From Madurella fahalii (Eukaryota; Ascomycota; Sordariomycetes; Sordariales): a DNA stretch of 64,000 nucleotides. The notes below the pieces were generated by a model. That model had not been told where the DNA came from and made no database searches. It saw only the letters and a list, made by a program, of their open reading frames with translations. The position numbers and the translations under genes are program-made. Shown in pieces: positions 45,427 through 56,629 of this stretch. The stretch spans positions 2,604,001 through 2,668,000 of the forward strand of contig CM056878.1 in NCBI GenBank assembly GCA_029876055.1. Reading direction: 5' to 3'. Within the stretch, counting starts at the first letter, position 1. Every line of letters begins with the position of its first letter.

Positions 45427-48400
45427 ATGAGCGCAAGAAACAAGCGGCAAAAGTCCCCAGACGTGGACGCGTTAGAGGAAGATGAGAAGCAATACGGCGC
45501 GGGGCCCCTCAGTCTAGAGGAGCTCAACGAACAGTATATCTTCCCTTCCAGCTCCTTCTCTCTAATCGTGCACTTTGCTAACCACACACCCCCAACTAAC
45601 CAAAAGCTTCCCCAACCGCCCACACAACCACTCTAGAACCCTCCGCTTCTCGGAGCTCTACAAGGCCCTCTTCAACCCCCTCATAGAATGCAAACCCAGC
45701 ACTGCTGGGGCCACCGCTGCCGCGCGTAGTGGTTCCGCCAGACGATGGGGCCGTGGCGGCGGCGGCGGGTCCTCAAAGCTCTCGTACCACGAACAGCGCC
45801 GCCACATCATCGAGCGCTTCATGTCGCGCTGGCGGGCCGAGGTCGGAAACGACTTCTACCCGGCCATGCGCCTCATCCTGCCCGACAAGGACCGCGACCG
45901 CGGGGTGTACGGGCTGAAGGAGAACACCATTGGCAAGCTGCTTGTCAAGGTGATGAAGATCGATCGGAACTCGGAGGACGGCTACGCGCTGATGCACTGG
46001 AAGCTGCCTGGCCACGGGGGCAGGGGCGGCGGGGGCCCGCTCGGCGGGGGGAGCACGGCGGGCGACTTCGCGGGCAGGTGTTACGAGATTGTAGGCAAGA
46101 GGCAGATGCGGAGCGAGCCGGGGGAGTTTACCATCGGGGACGTGAATGTCATGCTGGATCGGCTGGCCGGGGCGAGTGGCGAGGCGGAGCAGCTGCCCAT
46201 CTTTGAGGAGTTTTATCAGGGCATGTGTGCCGAGGAGATGATGTGGCTGGTGAGGATCATTCTCAAGGAGATGAAGGTTGGCGCGACGGAGAGGACGTTC
46301 CTGGGGCTGTGGCATCCCGATGCCGAGGCGCTGTTTAGTGTCTCGAGTAGCTTGAGGAGGGTGTGCTGGGAACTGCACGACCCTGAGTTTCGGCTCGAGC
46401 AGCAGGAGACGGGAGTCACCCTGATGTCGTGTTTCCAGCCGCAGCTCGCGCAGTTTCAGATGACGACGACCTTCGCGAAACTGGTGGCAAATTTGGGGGT
46501 GACGGAGGAGGAGCAGGAGTTTTGGATTGAGGAGAAGCTGGATGGGGAGAGGATGCAGATGCATATGCTGGAGGACGATGCGGTGCTTGGGGGCTACCGG
46601 TTTGCGTTCTGGTCAAGAAAGGCGAAGGATTATACGTATCTGTATGGGAGCGGGCTCGAGGATGACCAGTCGGCGCTGACAAGGCATCTCAAGAATGCGT
46701 TCGACAGCGGCGTCCGCAATTTGATCCTCGACGGGGAGATGATTACGTGGGACCCGGAGGTTGACAAAATTGTGCCCTTTGGTACGCTCAAGACGGCCGC
46801 TTTGGACCAGCAGAAGAACCCTTTTCATACAGGTCCGCGACCGTTGTACCGAGTCTTCGATATCCTCCTCCTCAACGACAAATCCCTGACGGAATATACC
46901 CTCGCCGACCGCCACCGCGCCCTCGAGCGTGCCGTCAAAGGAGAGCCCCGCCGGCTGGAGATCCATCCCTATCACGCAGCTACCTCGGCCGATGAGATTG
47001 AACCACTCTTACGCAAGGTCGTCGCCGAAGCATCCGAGGGTCTCGTCCTCAAGAATCCCAGCTCGCGGTACCAGCTGAACAGCCGTAACAACGACTGGAT
47101 CAAGGTCAAACCCGAGTACATGTCTGAATTTGGGGAGTCGCTGGACTGCGTCGTCATAGGCGGCTACTTTGGCTCTGGCCGCCGCGGTGGTATGCTTTCC
47201 AGTTTCCTGTGTGGGCTCCGGGTAAGCGAGAACTTTGTCAAATCCGGCGCTGCCGCTAGCAGGGAAAAGTGTCTCAGTTTTTGCAAGGTTGGTGGTGGGT
47301 TCAAGGCAGAGGACTATGGCGAGATACGGCACCACACGGAGGGGAAATGGAAGGACTGGGACTCTACAAATCCTCCCTCTGAGTTCGTCGAGCTTGGCGG
47401 CGGCGAGCGGTTCCAATACGAGAAGCCCGACGTGTGGATCCGCCCGAGCGAATCGATCGTCATCTCCGTCAAGGCGTCCTCGATCGCGCCGTCGGATCAG
47501 TTTGCCCTGGGCTGGACCCTGCGGTTCCCGCGGTTCCGGAAGCTGCGTCTCGACAAGGCATGGGACGCAGGCATGGACGTGGACGAGTTCGAGGCGCTCC
47601 GCACAAAGGTGAAGCAGGAGGAGAAGGATCGCAAGGCGATGGAGATGGAGAACCGCAAGCGGAAACCGGCGAAGCGGCAGAAGAGGGAGCTCGTCATTGC
47701 GGGCACCGATCCGGACGCGACTCCTGCCGAGTTTGCGGTTTTCAAGAAGAAGCGGAGCGATCTGTTCCAGGGTTTGGATTTCTGTGTGCTGTCCGAGGTG
47801 CTCAAGCCTAAGAAGATGTCTAAGCCCGATCTCGAGAGACTGCTCAAGCAGAATGGCGGCCGCATTCACCAGACGGTGGACAAGGGGTCGGGCATGATCA
47901 TCTTGGCGGATAAGAACGTCGTCAAGGTGGCCAGCTTGAAGAAGGCAGGGGACGCTGACATTGTGCGTCCAAAGTGGGTGTTTGACTGTCTGGAACAGAG
48001 CGGCGGAGAGGGCTATCTAATCCCGTTTGAGCAAGCCCATTTGTTTCATGCAACCAAGGAGATGATGAGAGTCGCGGAGGAGAGCACGGATCAATATGGG
48101 GATAGTTATGCGCGGGATGTCGGGGTTGAGGAGCTGAGAGAGATCCTGGATGGGATGGATATGCCCGACGGTTGGGGGCAGTTTGACGCGGACATGTTCC
48201 TTGACCAACTGGAGGAACACGGCCACGGTCTTGATGGGCTCAAGAGCTTCATGTTTAGGAGGTGCCGGGTGCACTTCGCTCTTGCGGAAGCGGCGCCTGA
48301 GATAACGGCCCTCAAGCTGGGCTACTATATCCGGTTTGGGAACGGAGAGGTAACCGGAGATGCCGAGGACAGCAGGATTACGCATGTGGTTGTCGTTGGT

Positions 48401-48562
48401 GGTCGCGAAGACACAGCCACTTCTGAACGGGTGGTGGCGGCAGACGTGAGGTTCAAAGTCAGCTCTAGGAGGTCGGTGCCGAGGATCGTCACGACCAAGT
48501 GGGTTGAGGATTGCTGGAGGGAGGGTACACTATTGGACGAAGAGGCGTATGCGCCGAGTTAA
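45427..48562 (+). CDS. lig4: DNA ligase IV (non-homologous end joining)
   Basis: Two exons, 45427-45533 and 45607-48562, give 1020 residues, close to the Neurospora MUS-53 length. The join gives NEHFPNRPHNHSRTLRFSEL, the expected family start. The N-terminal ligase domain (RFMSRWRAEVGNDFYPAMRL, LPDKDRDRGVYGLKE) leads to the adenylation domain with the nucleotide-binding lysine in EEKLDGERMQMH (about residue 346). RNLILDGEMITWDP, PLYRVFDILLLN, EGLVLKNPSSRYQ and DWIKVKPEYM are the other nucleotidyltransferase motifs. The OB-fold contains LDCVVIGGYFGSGRRGG. Two BRCT domains flank the Lif1/XRCC4-binding linker at the C-terminus (LFQGLDFCVLSEVLK ... RPKWVFDCLEQ, and FMFRRCRVHFAL ... TTKWVEDCWREGTL). 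A Gly-rich insertion lies at about residues 190-210. It seals double-strand breaks with Ku and XRCC4/Lif1. Confidence 0.97.
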
Positions 48563-48789
48563 TGGTTTTCGGCTTGTATTTAGATATGTATGAATGTAAT
48601 GATACCCTTAGGCGTTGAGTCTTTTATGCATGTGGTAAATGAAATCGTTTCGATGGCCCGAGTCAAAAGGAATCTCCCAAGTCGTCAAATCATTTGAACT
48701 GTCCAGATCACAACACAGCATCACATGCCCCAGAAATGAATTCCGTTTTCCGAGCATTGCCTATCATTCATACCTACCAAGCATACTAT

Positions 48790-49637
48790 CTACTTCCCGA
48801 TAGTCAGGAAAAGCCTGTCTCCAACATCCCCAAGACCGGGCTTCAGCATCCCACGATCCGTCAGCTCATCGTCGAGCCCGGCTAACCAAATCTCGACCCC
48901 CTCAGGCCACTCGGCTGCGGCCGCCTTGACGCCAGGCAAGGCACCCAATACGGCCAGCACGACGATGCGTTCCGCGCCCCACTCGCGCAGCGTCTGGATG
49001 GCGGCCGCGCAGGTCCCGCCCGTAGCAATGACGGGATCGAGGACGATGGCCAGGCTGGAGGCGTTGGAACCACCTGACCCAGAACCGGCGACGTGGTTCG
49101 GTAGGTTGTTGTAATACTCTACCGGGCTGAGGGTGGTGGGTTCGCGGAATAGGCCGAGGTGGTGGACGGGCACGGGAGAGGGAAGGAGGGTTTGGATTGC
49201 TGGATTTTGGGCAGGTGGGTCAGCGGGGATGTACGATCTTGAGAGTCTTGCCCAGAGCAGGAGAAATGTGCTTGTTTGCGGTACCTACCTTCAACCATGC
49301 CCAGGCCGGAGCGGAGGATGGGCACGAGGGAGATGGTGCATGGCTGGATTTCGGAGGTTTGGTACTCGTAGCCGAGGGGTGTTTTGTCCTACGAAGCAGA
49401 GAGGTTGGGCGTTAATGGTGGTTCTAGTGCGGATGGCGGAGGGAGGAGCAGACGAACCGTTGGGCCGGGAGTGGAGGTGAGAGTCTTTCCCAGTGCCTCG
49501 CAGCCCACGATCAGCGCAATGTCGTGTATCAGTGTCTTCACATCCTTAGACGGGGTACTTTGTGACCGCAGCTGGCTCAGCTTCGCGAGGAGGCATGGGT
49601 GATGCGAGACGAAGACGTTGGAAGGCAAGTTCGACAT
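48790..49637 (-). CDS. fur1: Uracil phosphoribosyltransferase
   Basis: Three exons, 49637-49458, 49388-49289 and 49199-48790, give 229 residues, the usual size. Family blocks in order: MSNLPSNVFVSHHPCLLAKL, SQLRSQSTPSKDVK, CEALGKTLTSTPGPT, DKTPLGYEYQT, LVPILRSGLGMVEA, LPSPVPVHHLGLFREPTTL, PVEYYNNLP, and the PRPP-binding loop AIVLDPVIATGGTCAAAI. It makes UMP from uracil and PRPP in pyrimidine salvage, and in fungi it determines sensitivity to 5-fluorouracil/5-fluorocytosine. A Gly/Ser insertion (AGSGSGGSNASS) precedes the PRPP loop. It is convergent with LIG4 (227 bases). Confidence 0.95.
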
Positions 49638-50435
49638 CTTGACGACTTAACCGGGACTTGGAATGCGATGGGACCGATCTAAGGGACAGAAAGCGAAGCT
49701 TGCTTGCCAACGAGTCTGGCCTAAGATATGCGATGAAAACGGACTGGCAGTCAGGCACGGTTGCCCCGGCCTCTTATACGTCGATCTATCTGTACGTAAA
49801 CCACCTCCTGCAGAGGGTCGTGCAGGAGCTTGATTCGCTGACAGGGAGAGGGTGTGTTTGTGTTTGTACTGTACCATAAGCTGGATAGATTCATGTCATT
49901 CCCGCTGTCTGAGACAGCGGGCAGCCAGCGAATCGGGTGCTCGTCCTCACCAGGCGAGCTATCCGAGAATACGGCCATCCAGGCCATCGCCAAGTCCCGG
50001 CGGTGTCTGCCATGGAAGTCTGGGAGGCCCAACGGAAGTGCTCCCCTGGTATGCGAGCCAAACCCGGAGTGGCCGTACCTGCCGCGTGACATATGGACCG
50101 GTGTGCGGATGCGGGGCATTGGAGCTAAGATATCGAGACCCCACTGGACGATAAGATAAGCGAACAAAGCGCAAGGGCGACAAGGGCCTGGTTCAATGGA
50201 TCCACCGAATGTACCCAGGTACCTCTATCGTCACCGTCAAATCCACATCGACTTCAAGTTTCCGAGTTCAACGAACTCCAGAGACGGAATGAGAATCCTG
50301 GGACTAGACAGCAACCGGGCAATGTTATGCTTCAACAATCCGCCGTGCACTCCTTGATGTCAGGATGAGCCCAGTGGATAGTGCTCGAACCGAGTCGGCT
50401 GAGAATAAACCCGCCAGGCGATCTCGAATCGCGCG
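49638..50435. promoter_or_regulatory. Divergent intergenic region, FUR1 / FEX
   Basis: 798 bases between outward-facing start codons, with no supportable gene. A plus-strand frame starting at 50365 ends shortly after and is out of frame with FEX. Confidence 0.45.
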
Positions 50436-52016
50436 ATGGCGCGGTCCACCTGCGATGAAGCAAAGCCAGTTACTAAAGAAGATGATCCCGAGATGTCAGC
50501 TAGGGCCAGGGAGCACAATGCGCCCGAATCATCCCGCGCCTTCGGCGATCCTCTAACACCCCCGAGCGGGCCAGATAACAGTCCGCAGCGGCATGTCTCG
50601 ACGTTTCCTTTTCAGAGTCCGCGGCAGCATTCCTGTGCCCGCCGGAAATCGTCTGCTTCTTATGCGGGCTATGATGTTCCAGACATTTACTCCAATCTGG
50701 ATGAGACGATAGACATCTCTCCGGTGCAGAACCCCGACGAGCAGCCAGCCCGCTATTTTCGGACTCTTGAGCAAGTCAGGACTCAGGAACAGGAGTATTC
50801 TCGGGAGCGGAGGCTTCAGAGGCAGCTCCCCGCGCAGAGTCAGCCGGAGCGGGAGAAGCCAGAAGGGGCCAAGTTTGATGTCTCCCGGCTGCTGACACAG
50901 CTATACACCGTCTCATACCTGATCCTGTTTTCCATCCTGGGTACACTCGCCAGGCTGGGGTTGCAGGCGCTGACCACATACCCGGGTACACCCATAATCT
51001 TCTCCTCCATCTGGCCAAACTTCGCCGGCAGTCTAATCATGGGCTTCCTCTCAGAGGATCGCATGCTCTTCTGCGAGCAGCAGCACCCATCTCCAGAGCA
51101 AAACAGAAAGCGGACGGACGAGGAAATCGGCGGCAGTCGATCCGACGACTCGTCCGCGGCAAACAACCCCGCCGCCGCCGCCACCGTCGTCGTCAAGAAA
51201 ACCATCCCCATCTACATCGGCCTCGCAACCGGCTTCTGCGGCTCCCTCACCTCCTTCTCCGCCTTCATCCGCGATATGTTCCTTGCCCTCTCCAACGACC
51301 TCCCCACTACCACCACCACCACCACCACCAGCACCAGCGAACCGGCCATCGGATCCCGAAACGGCGGCTACTCCTTCCTCGCCCTCGTCTCGGTCCCGCT
51401 AACCACGCTCTCCCTCTCCCTCGCAGCCCTCTTCCTAGGGGCCCACTTCGCCATCGCCCTGCAGCCCATCATCCCCGCCCTCTCGCCCCGCCTCACCCGC
51501 TCTATCCTGGACCGCGCCGCCGTCCTTCTCGGATGGGGCTGCTGGCTCGGCGCCGTGGTCATGTCCGTCTGGCCGCCCGACCGGGACCCGGGACCGAGTG
51601 CCTGGCGCGGCGCGGCGACGTTTGCGCTGGTGTTTGCGCCGCTTGGGTGCCTGCTTCGGTTTTTCGTCTCGCTGAAGCTCAACGGGAGGGCGGCGGGGTT
51701 TCCCCTGGGGACGTTTGTGGTCAACGTTCTCGGGACGGCGGTGCTGGCGATGGCGTGGGATCTGAGCCATTCGCCGGCCGGCCCGGCTGGTCGGGGCGGC
51801 TTGGTGGCGTGCCAGGTGCTGAAGGGCGGGATACAGGATGGGTTCTGTGGCTGCTTGACGACTGTGTCAACGTGGGTTGCCGAGATGGCGGCGCTGCAGA
51901 GAAAACATGCGTACGTCTATGGCGGGGCGAGCGTGCTGGCTGGGCTTGCGGTGGCCGTCGCGATTATGGGGGGTCTGAGGTGGAGTGCGAGTTTTGAGGT
52001 GGGCATTTGTGACTAG
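50436..52016 (+). CDS. fex1: FEX-type fluoride exporter (double CrcB domain)
   Basis: A single exon of 526 residues. After a disordered cytosolic N-terminus of about 145 residues come two CrcB-like membrane halves in one chain, as in eukaryotic FEX. Half one: TVSYLILFSILGTLARLGLQ, WPNFAGSLIMGFLSED, and GLATGFCGSLTSFSAFIRDM. Half two: FAPLGCLLRFFVSL, GTFVVNVLGTAVLAMAWDL, and GGIQDGFCGCLTTVSTWVAE. The Asn of NFAG/NVLG and the GFCG[SC]LT[ST] loops with Ser/Phe or Ser/Trp fit the fluoride pore. A Thr-rich insert (about 51303-51335, ACC repeats) and a His/Gln-rich loop separate the halves. It exports fluoride at the plasma membrane. The ATG at 50436 is the first in this frame that gives a sensible N-terminus. 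Confidence 0.93.
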   Translation: MARSTCDEAKPVTKEDDPEMSARAREHNAPESSRAFGDPLTPPSGPDNSPQRHVSTFPFQSPRQHSCARRKSSASYAGYDVPDIYSNLDETIDISPVQNPDEQPARYFRTLEQVRTQEQEYSRERRLQRQLPAQSQPEREKPEGAKFDVSRLLTQLYTVSYLILFSILGTLARLGLQALTTYPGTPIIFSSIWPNFAGSLIMGFLSEDRMLFCEQQHPSPEQNRKRTDEEIGGSRSDDSSAANNPAAAATVVVKKTIPIYIGLATGFCGSLTSFSAFIRDMFLALSNDLPTTTTTTTTSTSEPAIGSRNGGYSFLALVSVPLTTLSLSLAALFLGAHFAIALQPIIPALSPRLTRSILDRAAVLLGWGCWLGAVVMSVWPPDRDPGPSAWRGAATFALVFAPLGCLLRFFVSLKLNGRAAGFPLGTFVVNVLGTAVLAMAWDLSHSPAGPAGRGGLVACQVLKGGIQDGFCGCLTTVSTWVAEMAALQRKHAYVYGGASVLAGLAVAVAIMGGLRWSASFEVGICD

Positions 52017-52397
52017 GGCGTATGGTAGCATTTGCGGGATGAGGGCTTGTTTGGATATGCATCAGCGCTCGGCGTCTCAAAACTGGATGTAGGCAGGTAT
52101 GAACTCCTTATTAGGGTATCGTCCGGGCCATACCCAAACGCTTTACACAATCTCAATGCCCTTTCTATCTTATTCCCTTCAGAACCAGGCAATACGAACC
52201 AAACTCAAGGCGCTATCAAACCAGAGGTTAAACGTCCAGTTCCTCTTCATCCATCCTCCCACCATCCGTTCGTACTCCTTCCATCTATCTCTCACTACTC
52301 TCTCGGGGCATATGAACCGTTCTCTCATCTTATCCGGTCATCTAATAAAGTTCCGAGCCCAAGGATCCGATATCCATCATTCCCCAATTCGTTCGAA
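52017..52397. other. Convergent intergenic region after FEX
   Basis: 381 bases holding two 3' ends. Pyrimidine-rich on the plus strand around 52240-52330. No gene. Confidence 0.5.
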
Positions 52398-54035
52398 TTA
52401 TTCCCGCAATTCTCTCCCCGCTTCCATCCGAAGCATTTCCACCACCGCATGGTCGCGGTAAGGGTTGAACGGAATGGCAACCACCAGTGACGACCCGAGG
52501 GCGTTCTCTCCGACCTGCAGAACTGGCCGCCTACGGGACATCAACCACTCGTGAGGGTGCCGAGGTAAAGGGGTCGGGTCAATGAACGCGGTCTCCATCC
52601 GGATGGACCTGCGTAGGACCGTTTTCCATGTGCCATTATAGCGCTCAGATGAGTCGTATGACGAGTCCGAGGGAGAGGTGGTGGGGGACGAGATGTAATC
52701 TCTCGTTTCGAATAGGGATTCTGGCGTAGGCGCAGGGTTGTTAGGCGGTTCGCCAGGCTCGGGTTCGGGAGAAGGATTAGCTATTTGCCGGACAACTATG
52801 CCAGTAGTAGTGGCTGGTTCAGACTCAACTTCCGGACGACGCGGCGGCGGGCTTTGGCTGGGGCGGGTCTCTTCTGGAGGGTCGGAAGGGCTCTTGCCGG
52901 TACCACTTAGCTGCGCGCTTGGATGCCGTTTGATCAATGGCCTGTCATCGGAGTTCGAGTCATTGCCCGGTACCGAGGGGCCCGAATGACTGGCTGCCTG
53001 CCTCTTGCGGTTATGAAGACGTCTGATAAATGACTCGTCATCCGCGTCATTGCCTGATACCGAGGGATCTGGGTGACTGGCTGCTTGTTTCTTGGGCCTA
53101 GGAAAACAACGCCTGATCAAAGGCTCGTCCTCCGAATCCACATCCTTGCTAGCCCGGATGGCTCCAGCTGGAGTTGGTGATTTCTTCTTCGAGGGACCTG
53201 GGTAACTAGCTGCCTGCTTCTTGGGCCCAGGAACACCACGCTTGATCAAAGGCTCGTCCTCCGAGTCCACATCCTTGCTAGCCTGGATAGCTTCAGCTGG
53301 GGTTGACGGTTTCTTCTTCGAGCGCCATGGTTTCGGCGCGCGGCTGATGCCGGTGATGCCGGCGACGTAGGGTTTCTGCGCCTCACAAACACCCGGTATT
53401 TCTCTCTCCATCTCTTCCCAGTTCACACTAATAACGCCCCATGGCTCGATATATGACTGCCGGGGGATGTACAGGGGTAATCTCAGAAGCTTGTGCCAAA
53501 GCAACTTCTCCTCGTGGCGACCCGTAACTGCCAAGCAAAGGATGTTTTTCTCGTAGTCGAAAATTGAGTCGATGGTCCAAGTGCCAGGTCCTTCAAGGAC
53601 GCGGAGTGCTCCAGTTTTCGGGGTCAGATAAAACAGGTCGTAATAAGTTTTGATGGTCGCTTTCCCCACGGGCTGGCCAGCAATGTCGACGGCTCGTTCA
53701 TGTCCAGAGTCGCCGGGCGGAACGGATAGAACCGGGAAGTTTACGTTGCACAAGAGCTGGAGCTCTGCCCGCACTCCCTCTTCTACTTCAAGCACGAATC
53801 TGTTGGGGCCATTCTATCCCTGGCGTCAGCTACTACGTAGTATGCTAATGGTAAGGTCGACACGACACAACATTGCGAGACTTACCTTGGCAAAAATCAG
53901 ATGGGTGTCATCTTCCCAATCGTCGTCCCCCAGTTTGCACTGAACGAAAATACCGCCGCCATTGTCGAAATAGTCGTGCACTCGGGTGAACGGCTTCTCC
54001 TCGTCTGGGAATCGTTTCCGCGAGCGGAGTTCCAT
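52398..54035 (-). CDS. Unrecognised protein with acidic internal repeats
   Basis: Two exons, 54035-53886 and 53813-52398, give 521 residues. The frame opens upstream with a TTG, so the ATG at 54035 (MELRSRKRFPDEEKPF) is used. Splicing joins DDTHLIFAK to NGPNRFVLEVEEGVRAEL in frame. The N-terminal about 150 residues look globular (TRVHDYFDNGGGIFVQCKLG, PWGVISVNWEEMEREIPG). The middle is a set of degenerate repeats built on ASKDVDSEDEPLIKR followed by PKKQAAS; two copies are nearly identical and two or more are decayed. The C-terminus is Pro/Ser-rich then a short ordered end (ALGSSLVVAIPFNPYRDHAV). No known domain was recognised. The basic/acidic alternation suggests a nuclear or chromatin setting, but that is only a guess. 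Confidence 0.65.
53060..53320 (-). repeat. In-frame tandem repeat of about 129 bases in coding sequence
   Basis: Two copies of a 43-residue unit that starts at KKK, contains ASKDVDSEDEPLI[KR]R and ends before the next KKK or PDPS. They share long identical DNA stretches such as the segment encoding KDVDSEDEPLI. Shorter decayed copies follow towards the 3' end of the gene (to about 52930). Confidence 0.8.
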
Positions 54036-55441
54036 GACGATTGACCAGAAAGACAGAGCCAAGCAACTGAAGTACTACTAGTAGTATGGATGACCGAGAG
54101 CTTCGTTTGCTGGAGGCAAGGCTGGGAAGAGGAGCAAATTACAGAGGGAAGAAGAATCCCGGAAATCAATAAATAAAGTAAGTATTCTTGCGCGCGGATG
54201 AAAACGAGAGACAACTAGTGCGAGTTGCAGGTATGCGCCAAAAACACTCGCAGAAGGTATAAGCGGCTCCTGCAGCAGGGCGAGGCCTGTGTCTTGTTTC
54301 CGCAGCCAGTTGTTTTGGTTACCCTGCTTGAACGTACCGAACCTGAAAGCTGATATAAAAAAATTCCTACCAGTAGGTGGAGGCAGTGGGAGAAGAAAGG
54401 CCGCCGGGGAGGGGTGTTGTTTAATTACACACCAGCTGCCCTTGCGCTGCAATTCGAATAATAATTACCTTACTCAGGTATCTGGGATCTTATGGAACGT
54501 GTAATTATATAAATCTGATCTTTAGTTTCATACAACAACATGTACTACATGTAATGACAGCAATTGCATGGCTAGGTGGCAATAGTACCGGACAACAGCA
54601 GGCAACTCGAGTCCCTGTAAAGAACTACTTCACCTATTACAGAAGAACTCAGGCTCACAAAGAGGAAAGAAAATCCTAAGCGTCTTCCACTCCCGTCTAC
54701 AGTAAGGCACTACTAGTAAAGTAGTCGTAATGTTTACAGGCATGGTAGATAGGGCTCTCTTCAACACACCCTTACCTTCTATATATCACTTAGCGATTAA
54801 CATCGCTTTGAAGTAAGCTTCCAATGACGAGTTCTGCGGTATCGGACAGTGCCTGTATCAATGAGCACGGTCAGAAGGAGAAGCTTCATTTTGCACACAC
54901 GAGCCCTCCGCCAAAGCCTCCCAAAGAGCGTTTAATTGTTACAGCCTCGGACTGCTAACTCGGCCATGTTCAAGCTCCACTCCGACCGTAGACGGTTGAG
55001 GTGGGGTGACGGGACCAGCACAGGCGTCGTAAATCAGATACATAGCTTTGAAACGAACAGACTTGGCGAAACAGACTTTGTGCGTAGATCCTCTCAACCT
55101 TACTTTAATACTGACGTCAGGTCGAGCAAATCAGCCAACCTGTCTCGTAGGTAGAAGAGAGCCATGCCCCCAATTGAATGGACCGCAATCCCGACTTTCC
55201 ATCACACCACAACTTCCAATCTCGAGCACTGCGTCTTGCCAGAATACAAAGATTACCCTCTACAGCTCAGACCTTACTATATTTTTCATAACTGGTCTCC
55301 CCAAAATATCTCCCTTTCAGGCTTTCTTCCTACGTCTATATCTATCCACTCGCCATAATTACCGGCCACTATACAACGCACAACGCAGGCGGAAACACGA
55401 CCCAAATTGTTTTCAACACAGTTACCTGGGGCTCGTTTGGC
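54036..55441. other. Intergenic, gene-poor AT-richer segment
   Basis: About 1.4 kb between two outward-facing genes. No domain-bearing frame. AT-richer than the housekeeping block; short frames at 54078-54452 and 54936-55154 are not supported. Confidence 0.5.
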
Positions 55442-56629
55442 ATGGATTCGCCGAACAAGAGTCCACCTTGTCCTCTGTGCGGTTCGCCAACCGGTAGCGC
55501 GGACGCCGGCACTCGGGACTCAGAGACACTCGCAGCCATGACCGAAACCCTGAAGGACATGCACGAGACTTTACAGCGCCTCGCCGCCGATACCAGCACT
55601 CCCAGCACTCCCAGAACTCCCAGCGACGCATATCTTAGCAGAGTCTCCGCTGATCGGAAGAGCATTTGTGGCGACCGTGAGCGCAGCACCAAGGTGGGGC
55701 GGCCGATTTTAGTCGCTTGCGATTATAGAACACACCTTTCGATATTGTGGTCACGACGGGTCCGACCAGAGCGGTTCGAACACGCTACCTTGATGAAAAC
55801 AGCTCCAAACCCGCATTTCCTCGAGGCAATGCGCAAGATGCAAGATGGCATCAGGTGGGGAGGAATGCGAGACGCGGATGAATTGCTTGACTCGAACCCC
55901 GTGTGGCCGTCAACCCAGCGTCGCGTCTTCCAAGCTGTTGTGGCGATACTCTACGACCAGGAGTGCATGGGAGGTGATTCACTCGAGGAGAAACAGCAAG
56001 TGATGCCGGTGGCAGACATCGAAGCCCCCGAGATTCCGCGGGGCTCAATCAAGGCAGCCGCCCCATTCGTCCTAGAGCTCATGCTCCATGTGGATTATGG
56101 TTTCCCCGCATACCCATTAAGAGCAGCACAGGAGTTCCCCGGCCGCGCGTTTCTGGAGAAAGACTGGCCCTACTTCAACACATTCTGCAGCTTTCTCGTT
56201 GCAACAGCCCGCCGTTGGAAGCAAGGGGCCCTCCCTGATTCCAAAGCTTGGAAGCTGATAGGGAAGGAGATCAAATTTGGCCTCGACGTCGAGGATGCGG
56301 CTATTCTTCTGCACCAGTACGATAGCCACCGCGCACAGGTCGACCACAAAGAACACCATCACGGATGGACAGGGTATACTGGCGTGCTTCAACAACTTGT
56401 TGCCGATGTTCCTACTCGAGGAACTGAACGTCTGCTGCGCAAGTTATCGCTGGATGTGCATGTACTCATTCCGAAGTATGTCAAAGATCGGGAAACGCGG
56501 GACGCGATGATTTCCATGGCCAGGAATCTCGCCCGGCAATATGGGCTAATGATTGATTTTCCTCGTCGTAAACGGATCTCTGAGTTCGGAATAGCAAAGT
56601 TAATGTGGGTTGAGCTTTATTTCCAATAA
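55442..56629 (+). CDS. Unrecognised single-exon protein (orphan candidate)
   Basis: A 395-residue frame from an ATG at 55442 to a TAA. The N-terminus has one CPLCG pair (PPCPLCGSPTG), which alone cannot form a zinc knuckle. Thr/Ser-Pro repeats (TSTPSTPRTPSD) follow. The rest is compact and mixed helical (AAAPFVLELMLHVDYGFPAY, DWPYFNTFCSFLVATARRWK, DAAILLHQYDSH, RKLSLDVHVLIPKYVKDRET, MARNLARQYGLMID). No family is recognised. The length and non-repetitive composition favour a real gene. It lies at the start of the accessory-looking end of the window and could be lineage-specific. Confidence 0.6.
   Translation: MDSPNKSPPCPLCGSPTGSADAGTRDSETLAAMTETLKDMHETLQRLAADTSTPSTPRTPSDAYLSRVSADRKSICGDRERSTKVGRPILVACDYRTHLSILWSRRVRPERFEHATLMKTAPNPHFLEAMRKMQDGIRWGGMRDADELLDSNPVWPSTQRRVFQAVVAILYDQECMGGDSLEEKQQVMPVADIEAPEIPRGSIKAAAPFVLELMLHVDYGFPAYPLRAAQEFPGRAFLEKDWPYFNTFCSFLVATARRWKQGALPDSKAWKLIGKEIKFGLDVEDAAILLHQYDSHRAQVDHKEHHHGWTGYTGVLQQLVADVPTRGTERLLRKLSLDVHVLIPKYVKDRETRDAMISMARNLARQYGLMIDFPRRKRISEFGIAKLMWVELYFQ

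Noticed and set aside
45773..47869. Long minus-strand frames opposite LIG4 (263 and 286 codons)
   Set aside because: They mirror GC-rich codon bias of the DNA ligase IV exon and show no domain.
55766..55790. GGTTCGAA-type T-loop motifs (also near 24279 and 57220) as possible tRNA genes
   Set aside because: No acceptor stem or T-stem pairing around them; the first is inside a reading frame.
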